Assembly: GCA_903903985.1 (NCBI GenBank) | Contig: CAIVAT010000013.1 | Coordinates: 1 to 64,000 of the forward strand | DNA from: an uncultured Bacteroidales bacterium | GTDB lineage: Bacteria > Bacteroidota > Bacteroidia > Bacteroidales > FEN-979 | Direction: 5' to 3' | Length of the DNA stretch: 64,000 nt | Shown: piece after piece, positions 1 through 8,455 of the stretch | How positions within the stretch are numbered: position 1 is the stretch's first letter | Layout of the letters: every line of letters starts with the position of its first letter | Notes under the pieces: generated by a model | The model's input: only the letters and a program-made list of their open reading frames with translations | Told to the model about the DNA's origin: nothing | Databases searched by the model: none | Made by a program: the position numbers and the translations under genes

Positions 1-139
1 AAACAGGAAATGGAGTTTCCTTTTTTACGGTATGACTTAAGTCTACCAGCAGGCAGTTCTCTCATTTCCTAATGGTCAATTTGTAAAGTTTAACTACAAC
101 AAATTAACCTGTTTTATGATCGGTTTTACAAAAGTAAAA

Positions 140-162
140 GCAGGCAGTCTGTGACTGCCTGC
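140..162 (-). terminator. Rho-independent-type terminator hairpin downstream of the 171-341 ORF
   Basis: Perfect 10-bp inverted repeat GCAGGCAGTC-TGT-GACTGCCTGC, followed on the minus strand by TTTTACTTTTG. Confidence 0.6.
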
Positions 163-170
163 CGGGGGAG

Positions 171-341
171 TTAATTTTCCATTCTGAAATTTTTCTGAAA
201 CTCTTTAAATTCCCAGTCGTAAAGGGCCGATTGCTCTTCGGTCATTTCTTCTGAAAAGCCTGGGTAGTAAATGTTCTCGATGTGTTGAACAAACATTTCT
301 TCGAATGATTGTTTGCGGGTTTCTCTTGCAAGTGCAGTCAT
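171..341 (-). CDS. Small 56-aa hypothetical protein (MTALARETRKQSFEEMFVQHIENIYYPGFSEEMTEEQSALYDWEFKEFQKNFRMEN)
   Basis: Manual minus-strand translation; below the ORF track cutoff; directly followed by a terminator hairpin. Confidence 0.5.
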   Translation of the reverse strand: MTALARETRKQSFEEMFVQHIENIYYPGFSEEMTEEQSALYDWEFKEFQKNFRMEN

Positions 342-1072
342 GGTAGTAAGGTTTTAGATTGTGGATACTTGAAATTTTCTGACCGCGAAGCGTTAAACCG
401 GATCGATTGGATTATGTCAAGGGGGCTGGTCTGGTTGGTACAACCTGAATGCCTACGGAGTACGACTGTTCCTAAAGGAGGTCGCCCTTTACAGTTCCAA
501 GTTTACAGCTCCCTTCGAGCTGGATGCCCTGTCGATGTAGGTAGCTTAGTAATGATTTCAAGTATTATATTGAGCGGTGGGTTTGCTTGCTTTTTCAAAG
601 CTGCCCGTTTGAGGTTTCTTTTTGCTCAGCTTCTTCTTTGCCTCTACTCATCAAAGAAAAAGCGTGGCCGAAGGTTGCCCCTGTGAAATTGGGATCAGGA
701 TGGCTTTCTCTTTTGCTTACTTTGCTCTTTAATACAAAGAGAAAAGAAGTTCATTTTCCTTAGAAAATTCATTGCCTTTTTTGATTCTTGTCAAAAAAAC
801 CTCAATTAACAGGCTTTTAAGGCCTTAGAAATGCAAAATAATCTTTTCTTATTGTTTGACTGTCAGTAGACCACGCCCCGCCCTGTCGTCATGCCAATTG
901 GCTTTATGTCGATCTCACTGGATATATGAAATACGGCGGCTGCCGGTGGCAATGCAAAGTAATGGTAATGAAGTTTATACAGTGAAACGCTGTGTAATGA
1001 CTTAGGAAGTGCCTTAGAAGGGCTGTAAATCAACACATGAAGCAAAACAGTCAATTTACTCCCCTATACTAT

Positions 1073-1104
1073 GTATTGCTCCCCCATACGATGGGAGGCA
1101 ATAC
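1073..1104. repeat. Imperfect inverted repeat GTATTGCTCCC / GGGAGGCAATAC (one-base bulge)
   Basis: Read directly; lies in a region with no convincing ORF. Confidence 0.6.
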
Positions 1105-1125
1105 ACCATTTTATAGTTTATGCAA

Positions 1126-1139
1126 ATGCCAATTGGCAT
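1126..1139. repeat. 14-bp palindrome ATGCCAATTGGCAT; related copies at 891-902, 1185-1193 and 1223-1230
   Basis: Repeated GCCAATT core read directly in non-coding DNA of the element. Confidence 0.6.
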
Positions 1140-1530
1140 CATATTTAAAAATTAAGGTGACTATCATCGTACTCCTACAGTGCCATGCCAATTATAATTA
1201 TCAACTTGCTATCAGTGCATCACGCCAATTTCTTTGGGAAGGACAGTTTTTAAAAATATTTTACACTTTTGTATGGATTTCAAATATTCATTTTTCCGCT
1301 CTTTACACAATAAAAAAGCTGTGTTAAGGTAAAAAAAAGATGAGTTTTGATTTCTTTTTCAACCTCAAAAATCATATCTTTCTGAATATCTGCGTTTAAT
1401 CCTATTTTGATAACTTTTCTAAAAAGTTATGACTCATGTCTGGACGACCCGCCCAGCGTGGTGGTTCCACGTGCAACTCTTCTCAAAAGCGGATATATGA
1501 GCGAAATCCCACACTGGTTATACTGTCCAT

Positions 1531-1557
1531 AAAAAAAATCCCACCATTGAGGTGGGA
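1531..1557 (-). terminator. Terminator hairpin for the minus-strand primase/ATPase operon
   Basis: TCCCACC-ATTGA-GGTGGGA stem-loop followed on the minus strand by 8 T. Confidence 0.65.
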
Positions 1558-1703
1558 AATTACTGTTGTTGAATTTACTAAAAATCCATTGAAGAATTGG
1601 ACAGAAACCAGGAACTTGGTTAAAGTTAGATGATCCCTTATTCTTCCATCGTAAACATTATTGAATCACATTGACTTCAATGTCCATCTCCTGGTAAGCA
1701 TTA

Positions 1704-2549
1704 TTACTTGAATCTTTCTTGCATCAAAAATTCATTGAAGTCTTTGTGTCCAGGGTAAATGCTCTGGGACCAATCTGTTACTTTACCACAACTGCTAATG
1801 ACCTTTTGCGTAGCAGTTCTCCCCGCCGCATCATTGTCCAGAAACAGGTTTACTTCTTTTGCATCAACCAACACAGATTCGATCTTGGGCAAAAAAGACA
1901 ATGAGTTTAAAACAATTGTTCGGGATATTGGCATTCTGTTATAATGGGTGCAACAGGATAAAAAATCCATGAACCCCTCAAAAACATTAATTTTGGAGAT
2001 GGATATGCCGGGTATGGTGGTAAAGTATTTTGGACTGGAACCTGTTTTAAAGGATGCATTTCGAAGTTCATAACCGCCATTATCATTTTTAAATGCCAAT
2101 GCAAAGTAACGGCGACCATGAACGCTATAATAGGCTTCTTTAAGAAATGTTTGAGCGAAAGTCAGGGAAACATTACGTGATTTAAGGTACTGAATCAAGG
2201 AAGGGCTTCTTATTATCTGGATGCGGTCAATCTTAATATGGCCTGACTCGTCTGATGTTCCTTTGAATTTATGAGGTTCCGCTGAATAAGAATCTTTCCC
2301 GAGCAAATCCAGGGTTTCAGGCAAATTGACATGGTATAATTTCATCACCAGGTCAATCAGATTGCCACCCTCACCGGTTCCAAAATCATACCAGACGTTC
2401 TTAGAAAGATGGACCTTAAAGCTTGGTGTGTTTTCATTTCTCAATGGACTTAGGAACCATGCGCTGCCAAATCGGGTTTTTACAGGATCATGCCCGTTGA
2501 TATGCAGATAATCAATTAAATGCGTTTTCGTTGCCTCAGTAATATTCAT
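1704..2549 (-). CDS. TOPRIM-domain DNA primase-like protein (CHC2-like N-terminus)
   Basis: N-terminal SPLRNENTPSFKVHLSKNVWYDFGTGEGGNLIDLVMKL is primase zinc-finger-domain-like; C-terminal FLDNDAAGRTATQKV is TOPRIM-like. Confidence 0.75.
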   Translation of the reverse strand: MNITEATKTHLIDYLHINGHDPVKTRFGSAWFLSPLRNENTPSFKVHLSKNVWYDFGTGEGGNLIDLVMKLYHVNLPETLDLLGKDSYSAEPHKFKGTSDESGHIKIDRIQIIRSPSLIQYLKSRNVSLTFAQTFLKEAYYSVHGRRYFALAFKNDNGGYELRNASFKTGSSPKYFTTIPGISISKINVFEGFMDFLSCCTHYNRMPISRTIVLNSLSFLPKIESVLVDAKEVNLFLDNDAAGRTATQKVISSCGKVTDWSQSIYPGHKDFNEFLMQERFK

Positions 2550-2612
2550 GTTTTCCTATTTAACAATCGTTAATTTATTTGGATTATTTCGTCATTTTAT
2601 TCAATGAATGTT

Positions 2613-2780
2613 TTAACACGATCGCATGTTTGATTATCAAGCTTTTAACCGTGTTATGTTAACTCCCGTATATATAACATACCATTTAACGCAACATGGT
2701 CGATATTTTTCTAACATGGTTCAAAAATGCAACTAACTGTAATTGAATGAATAAACCGTGTTATGTTAAAAACCATGTTA
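2613..2780. repeat. Iteron-like cluster: AACCGTGTTATGTTAA (2647-2662 and 2754-2769), AACCATGTTA (2771-2780), inverted TAACATGGTT (2712-2721), inverted TTAACACG (2613-2620)
   Basis: Exact 16-bp direct repeat plus related copies in both orientations between the primase and ATPase genes. Confidence 0.65.
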
Positions 2781-2805
2781 TATATATTAAGGTAACGTAA
2801 CATAC

Positions 2806-3894
2806 TTATTCATTTAAACACAATTTGAAAGTCTTGCCTTTCCCAATATCCTTTATAAAACCATGGTCTAAATGATAGGGTACAAAATCACGCAAGTTTG
2901 AATAGCCAATACGAACATTATAAATTTTGGCTACCTTTTTAAGTTCTTCAATGTATTTGGTTTGGGAAAATTCATTACCGACTTTAAACACCTCTTTTAT
3001 CCAATTCCTATGAAGTGTTTCTTCCATGTCTTCCGGGCGTTTGTATGTTTGTTTGGGAACATTACCAGTAACAACTTCAGGGATCCCATCCTCCATAATC
3101 TCAAAGAAAAAGTCCTCAAAATCCATATCTCGCAAATAAACCGGTTCAACTTTGGAATGGCTCTTGTTTTCCGGGTCTCTCGATACACGGATTACACTTT
3201 CGGCTTTATTCTGAAGTTCTGTACCGATATGTCCCCTAGAATTCCTGTCCCCTTTATTTTCATGCAGGACGCAAAGAATATGGATTTTGCGTTCTTCACT
3301 CCATTTCATAAGCATTCCTGTAACCTTGGTAGATTCATCGGCATTGTTTATATCTGTCACTAAATCGCGGATCCCATCGATTATCACAAAACCCAGGTCC
3401 AGGGTCGAATAAATTACCTTTTCAATTATTTCAATTCTTTCTTTGGTATTATATGACCTTAGCCGGTAATATTGAATATTGTCATTTTCAACTGCCTTGG
3501 AAATTCCGGATAGATCATAAATTCTTTCCTGGACTCTTTTGGCATGATACAGGCCTTGCTCTGTGTCAAAGTAGATGATCTTTGATTTTTCTGACGGCAA
3601 TTTGCCTCTGAATTTCAGGAACTCTTTTTTCCTTAGCAATGCCGTACAAATAAAAGAGAGAAGAAAAGTTTTCCTCGATTTGGCTTGTCCCTGGATTAAA
3701 GAAATATTACCCAGGGTGCATAGGATTGATTTTTTCTCATTTTCACTTATATAGAGAACATCCTGAGGTGCTTCAACTGGCTGCGTTATTAGCATCCTGG
3801 ATTTCTGAATCCTTTCAAACAGTAAATTTTCGTTGCTGGATGGCGGATATTTTTCAGTTTTTGTTGGGAGGGTAGATACCAGAGAAGCCATCAT
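2806..3894 (-). CDS. AAA/RecA-like ATPase (RepA/KaiC-like), mobile-element replication protein
   Basis: Walker A-like LIQGQAKSRKTFLLSF, Walker B-like LGFVIIDGIRDL, downstream HILCVLHENKG. Confidence 0.75.
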   Translation of the reverse strand: MMASLVSTLPTKTEKYPPSSNENLLFERIQKSRMLITQPVEAPQDVLYISENEKKSILCTLGNISLIQGQAKSRKTFLLSFICTALLRKKEFLKFRGKLPSEKSKIIYFDTEQGLYHAKRVQERIYDLSGISKAVENDNIQYYRLRSYNTKERIEIIEKVIYSTLDLGFVIIDGIRDLVTDINNADESTKVTGMLMKWSEERKIHILCVLHENKGDRNSRGHIGTELQNKAESVIRVSRDPENKSHSKVEPVYLRDMDFEDFFFEIMEDGIPEVVTGNVPKQTYKRPEDMEETLHRNWIKEVFKVGNEFSQTKYIEELKKVAKIYNVRIGYSNLRDFVPYHLDHGFIKDIGKGKTFKLCLNE

Positions 3895-4002
3895 TGAAAA
3901 TTTGGATAGTCAGAGTTTACAATAATAATGCATCGGTCATGCCAGATGTTTTACCACCGGAAGTCACAATAAAATCATTTAGGCAAGGGGAAAGGGGCGC
4001 TG

Positions 4003-4347
4003 TTATAACTTACCCCTTTTCTTACGCATCGGCAAATAGGTACTCACTTCGGCTTCGATTTCAGAAATCGTTTTTTTTCTGCCAGCCATGATCCAGGTGG
4101 TAAGTTCTTGTTTAGAAAAGTACAAGCGCTTGCCGCGTTTGCAAACAGGCACTTCGGCGCGTTGCACCAAACCATAGATAGTAGGAACCGAAAGGTGGAG
4201 TATTTCAGCTGCCTGCTTAATGGTTAGCAGGATATCGGATTCCGGTTGGGGGGTGTTACTTTTTATAAGTAACAGCCGTTCGATGTTTTCCAGTTTATCC
4301 AATAACTGGGTTACGGCTTGTGGTAATTTTTCGAATGTTATTTCCAT
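4003..4347 (-). CDS. Helix-turn-helix (excisionase-family) DNA-binding protein
   Basis: LTIKQAAEILHLSVPTIYGLVQRAEVPVCKRGKRLYFSKQELTTWI is a MerR/excisionase-type HTH. Confidence 0.8.
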   Translation of the reverse strand: MEITFEKLPQAVTQLLDKLENIERLLLIKSNTPQPESDILLTIKQAAEILHLSVPTIYGLVQRAEVPVCKRGKRLYFSKQELTTWIMAGRKKTISEIEAEVSTYLPMRKKRGKL

Positions 4348-4449
4348 TGCTTACAAGTTTAATTTGTGAAACTTGCTGCAATGGTAGCAGGACATTTAGT
4401 AGGGTTACAATACGGTGGGCACCCACACGTGAGTAATCCGTATATGATT

Positions 4450-5385
4450 TTATAATTTATTTATCAAATATGTCCCTGTTGATTTCTGTTTGATGATATT
4501 GAGAATTGGTTTTTGGCACTTGTCCTTGGTGGTTGAAAGTATGTCACTAAGGTACCTTGGGGTATATTTCATTATCTTATCCCTATAGCGGTAATGAAAG
4601 TTTTGACCAATCCAATTTTCAAGTTCTTTTTTTTGGCAACCTATAATAATGTCATAATCGAATAATTGTTTGAACGCGTCTGCCAATCGGTTTCCTGAAT
4701 CATTGAATAGTAATGGCTTACTTGCATTCCCGCCACTTTTCAATATTCTTAGCAGTTCAATCTGATGTTCAGGAGCAAAAAAACTTTTAAGAATATCAAA
4801 TATGTGAGGTACCGAGTCTGTCAGAAATGTTGGCCTTATATCACGCTGAGGCTGGATAACCTCTGAATTTTGAGGCGGTGACAAATTCTTCATTTCTTCG
4901 TTATCCATCGTGTATTCGGTGTTAATAGTGTTTAATGGGAAACACATATCATTACAGATTTTAAGAAAGGGAATGTCGAATAGACTGCAATAGGTTTGTA
5001 TCTCATTAAAAAATAATGCATAGAGAAAATGTGTCCTTACCTTAGCCATGTTAAATCGATCAAAAGGAAGATCAGGAGATGCGTAAAACAATGGGAAATC
5101 ATTATCATCCAAGAGTTCGTGCTGCCCTATACTTTTATAATCTTCTTGTACGAGTGCAGCTCTATGAAGTTCATCAATGTAAAACATTATCAATTCCTTT
5201 TTTTCCTGAAAGCTTGCTTTTGATAATAAGTTTTCAATAAGCTCTCTTCTGAAGGGTTCAACGAAACCTTTAATAAAATCTGTATTTGTATCTTCAATTA
5301 ACGATATAAGCTGTTCGTCGTATTCATTCCAATAGTTAAGCACTCTGGCACATTTATCTAATACCTCAGTTTTCATAAATTTCAA
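4450..5385 (-). CDS. Hypothetical protein of the mobile element
   Basis: Intact 311-aa ORF with plausible codon content; no family recognised. Confidence 0.65.
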   Translation of the reverse strand: MKFMKTEVLDKCARVLNYWNEYDEQLISLIEDTNTDFIKGFVEPFRRELIENLLSKASFQEKKELIMFYIDELHRAALVQEDYKSIGQHELLDDNDFPLFYASPDLPFDRFNMAKVRTHFLYALFFNEIQTYCSLFDIPFLKICNDMCFPLNTINTEYTMDNEEMKNLSPPQNSEVIQPQRDIRPTFLTDSVPHIFDILKSFFAPEHQIELLRILKSGGNASKPLLFNDSGNRLADAFKQLFDYDIIIGCQKKELENWIGQNFHYRYRDKIMKYTPRYLSDILSTTKDKCQKPILNIIKQKSTGTYLINKL

Positions 5386-5906
5386 TATTATGTCGGTAGT
5401 TGAAAATTGATCATGGTTTCATGAACTTTTTTTTCTCAATTTCCCGGTGATTCATGCATCTTTGAAACGGAATAAATATCGTTCCCCGGTTTAGCTGCAA
5501 GTTGGCACAAGTATGACGAAAAAATGATGGCCTGCTCGGGAGTGGAAATTATTTTAACACCTTTGATCCCCCCTTTTCTTCATGGTTTGTTCAACAAGTT
5601 CAGCGAGATTCTATTTTACTGTTTGATAAGTACTCCGTGTTATTCGGCATTTATTGAGCATCAAAGGTAAAATTATTTTCATGCAATTGGCCGGGTAATA
5701 TCTCTATTTAAGCAACCCCAAAAAATCACTTTCTGCCAGAAATTTGATTTCCCATTCCAAGCCTTAAATAAATATTTGACCGAAGGCATTAATAGGAAAG
5801 GTTGTGTAGTTTCTATTTCAATAGATGTACCTTATTTGTACATCATCGGCTATAATATATTGATATACAGACGTGATGTGTATACGACTGCTTAGGTTTG
5901 CCGGAA

Positions 5907-7166
5907 TTAAAAATTCATCATCGTTTTCATGAATTCTCTTTTATCCTCATCTTCAAATCCGGCAAAATAATTTTGGGTGGTTCTCACATTGCTGTGGCCA
6001 ACTGATTCACCGACAAACTCCATGGTTGCGCCATTCCTTATTGCTATAGTTGCAAAACTATGTCTGGCCCAATAGGTTGAAATTTCTCCTGTAATACCGT
6101 TGCTGGTTGCCAAAATCTTCAGATTCTGATTTATAAACCGCGTAAAGTTTTTAATTCTGGCAAACTTAGTTTCTTCATCCTGATCGTCTGAAAGAATTGT
6201 AAACATGAGCCGTTTGGGGCTTCGTTTGGGACTCCCATATTTTTCAATGACAGATTTAACATGATCCGTGAGATAAATAGTTATCGGCTTTAAATGTGTC
6301 TTCGATGTGTTTATTGTTTTAGCGCGATAAAAAATCAACTTATCTTCATGCATATTCTCCCATCTCAATAAAGCAATATCTTTAATGTTCATCCCATTGC
6401 AACCGTATGAAAAAAACCAAAAATCTTTGGCCTTTTCCTGCTCCGGAGACTGAGGTACTGAATTAAACAGTGTTTTCAACTGGTCTTTATTTAATGCCTT
6501 TTTAACATTCTGAACAGATGGCACCTGGTACCTGTTCTTTCCAAAAGGATATATTTCCGGTTCGATTTCCTTTTCACTTATTGCCTTATTGAATACTGTC
6601 CGTAGTGCCCTTAGGTACATTGAAACCGTTGTACTGCTTCTATGGAGTGTGTTAAGCATGTATTTTTCATACTTATTCAGCCACACCGCTGAAATTTCAG
6701 TAAATAAAAGTTTAGCAGGTTCTTTACCTCTTGTAAAAATGAGAAAATTCTTAAGCGATTGGAGACTCATTTTGTAGTTACTCGCTGTTCCAAGCTGATT
6801 GTTTTCCTTTAAAGTTTCAATGACTTGGCCATATTGATAGAAAATATTCTCTCCGTCACCTGCTATCCTTAAAAACTTTTTTTCGAAATCTTCAAAAGAA
6901 AAGTAGTGCAACTTGCCAGCAACATCGTTGGCAGAGTTTTGAACAGCCTGCAATTTTAACCTGGCCGTATTATTTCCTTTTCGCGGTTTGGTTGTTTCCC
7001 AAATACTTTCAAACTCTTTTATTGTGTACTCAAATTTTGTATTGTAAAGTTTCGTTATTTTGGTCTTCGGTTGATATACGCGAAGTTTTACAGGATACTT
7101 TTGATTATCCTTTATTCTTCGTGTGTCTAAAAATATTGAGATAAAAAACGGTTGTTCCATGTGCAT
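5907..7166 (-). CDS. Tyrosine-type site-specific integrase (SAM-like core-binding domain)
   Basis: C-terminal YWARHSFATIAIRNGATMEFVGESVGHSNVRTTQNYF carries the R-H-x-x-H/Y catalytic pattern; adjacent to the tRNA att site. Confidence 0.92.
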   Translation of the reverse strand: MHMEQPFFISIFLDTRRIKDNQKYPVKLRVYQPKTKITKLYNTKFEYTIKEFESIWETTKPRKGNNTARLKLQAVQNSANDVAGKLHYFSFEDFEKKFLRIAGDGENIFYQYGQVIETLKENNQLGTASNYKMSLQSLKNFLIFTRGKEPAKLLFTEISAVWLNKYEKYMLNTLHRSSTTVSMYLRALRTVFNKAISEKEIEPEIYPFGKNRYQVPSVQNVKKALNKDQLKTLFNSVPQSPEQEKAKDFWFFSYGCNGMNIKDIALLRWENMHEDKLIFYRAKTINTSKTHLKPITIYLTDHVKSVIEKYGSPKRSPKRLMFTILSDDQDEETKFARIKNFTRFINQNLKILATSNGITGEISTYWARHSFATIAIRNGATMEFVGESVGHSNVRTTQNYFAGFEDEDKREFMKTMMNF

Positions 7167-7190
7167 TTCTTAATCATTCAAAGGTAATCC

Positions 7191-7221
7191 ATTTGCACAC
7201 CATTTGCATATATTTGCACAC
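7191..7221. repeat. Three direct repeats ATTTGCACAC / ATTTGCATAT / ATTTGCACAC spaced 10-11 bp, upstream of int
   Basis: Read directly; between the integrase start and the tRNA att core. Confidence 0.65.
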
Positions 7222-7329
7222 AAAAACCAAATAATAGTTATTAACAAACATATATCAGATAGCACGAAACGCCTGTATTTACTGACATTTCCGCTCATAT
7301 ACAAGTAACATCTATTAGTCTTAAATTAC

Positions 7330-7373
7330 GCCTTACAAGCAGAGGGTCACAGGTTCGAATCCTGTTGCTCCCA
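7330..7373 (+). tRNA. Truncated tRNA-Val(TAC), 3' half only (anticodon loop CTTACAA, T-arm ACAGG-TTCGAAT-CCTGT, acceptor TGCTCCC + A): attachment-site remnant
   Basis: Anticodon TAC at 7334-7336; the 5' side of the anticodon stem no longer pairs beyond two bases and no D-arm or 5' acceptor precedes it. Confidence 0.82.
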
Positions 7374-7628
7374 CAGAAAAATCAAGGGTTTCAGACGGTT
7401 TACGTTTGGGGCCCTTTTTCTTTTTCGAGTGAATTTGTAAAATGAAAAATCGTGTGGTCAGCGAATTCATTGCCGTGATAAAAATATTACAACCGGAAAA
7501 CCGGATTTACCAGCGTAATTGCCTGATAATTAAGTATTATAAAGGCATACTCCCTGCTGACAGGCACGGGTAGACCGGTATCAAACCCCTCTGAACCCTT
7601 TATCTCCCTAGTAAGAAAGCGGTAACCT

Positions 7629-7661
7629 GTAGCTATGGAGTAGCTATGGACTAGGTATGGG
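7629..7661. repeat. 3 x 11-bp tandem repeat GTAGCTATGGA GTAGCTATGGA CTAGGTATGGG
   Basis: Read directly; overlaps the stop end of the 7651-8244 gene and is flanked by GGTAACC on both sides. Confidence 0.6.
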
Positions 7662-8244
7662 GTAACCGTCTGATGGCATCTTCCGGATCTATCCGGTATT
7701 CTTTGATGGTATAATGGCCGGGATAATCATAAGCAAATACCCTGATCGTATGGATGGTGCTGAGCTGACCGCTGCCAATCCGGTACACCCAACGGTCGCT
7801 TTTTCTGAATTGCCTGGCCTCTCCCCTGCTTGACTTGTTGTCGAAGTCAATCAAGGTCAGCATGACCCGGGTAACCATAAAATCATCCGCCGCAGTGACC
7901 TGTACCAGATATTCATCCTGTCCCCTGGCTTTGCGGATATTGATGGAAGTGATGACCGGTGCGTGCAAATAATCGGCAATCGCCAGGTTGTAGGCATTGA
8001 TTCCGTCGTGTTCACGTTCCTGATAAAAAGCAAGCCGTTCGGGGATATTTATTGCATGGCTGGCGTATCGTGCGGCATCTTTGAAATCCTGCCGGTGTTT
8101 CTTCTGGTTGTCCGTCCATTTGATCCGTTTTCCTTTCGGATAGAAACACATGACCGGCTTTCCGTTTCGCTGTTTGATGACAATAAATTCATTCAGCCTG
8201 CCATGAAAACCGCTCAGCAGGGATCCATGCTCTCCACGTGCCAT
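7651..8244 (-). CDS. Hypothetical protein (197 aa)
   Basis: Intact ORF; no confident family assignment. Confidence 0.6.
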   Translation of the reverse strand: MARGEHGSLLSGFHGRLNEFIVIKQRNGKPVMCFYPKGKRIKWTDNQKKHRQDFKDAARYASHAINIPERLAFYQEREHDGINAYNLAIADYLHAPVITSINIRKARGQDEYLVQVTAADDFMVTRVMLTLIDFDNKSSRGEARQFRKSDRWVYRIGSGQLSTIHTIRVFAYDYPGHYTIKEYRIDPEDAIRRLPHT

Positions 8245-8455
8245 GTCTGCGTATTTTGATCCACAAATATAATTTCATTTTCCCCCGAAAGCAAGTAGAC
8301 AGAATAAAACCAGCGAATTTGACAAATTGCCCCATATTTTCGCTCAACAGCGGAAGAGATGCCGAAAACCTGATGATTGAAATTTTTCTCAGGAAGATCA
8401 TCAATTGATTGATTAGTTTTAACTTTACAGATTGATCTGACAGAAAAGGTAAATA

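Larger units (their letters stand above)
1..7373. mobile_element. Right-hand portion of a putative integrative element inserted in a tRNA-Val gene; left end outside window
   Basis: Tyrosine integrase (5907-7166), HTH protein, AAA ATPase and TOPRIM primase-like ORF all on the minus strand; boundary at a truncated tRNA 3' half (7330-7373); ordinary chromosomal genes follow. Confidence 0.75.

Noticed and set aside
309-1633. ORF-track entries 309-686, 863-1054, 1037-1327 and 1436-1633
   Set aside because: No recognisable domains, low-complexity or terminator-containing translations; the last overlaps a clear terminator hairpin
5824-5844. GATGTAC-CTTATTT-GTACATC hairpin downstream of int as a terminator
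   Set aside because: Only a 7-bp AT-rich stem without a clear T-run; too weak to call
1-7373. Antiphage defence system in the visible element portion
   Set aside because: Visible genes are integration/replication backbone; no recognisable nuclease, TIR, helicase-nuclease, retron or toxin-antitoxin pair. Cargo may lie to the left, outside the window
7374-7440. Possible CCA tail or second tRNA after the truncated tRNA-Val
   Set aside because: No CCA is encoded after the discriminator base and no further cloverleaf is visible
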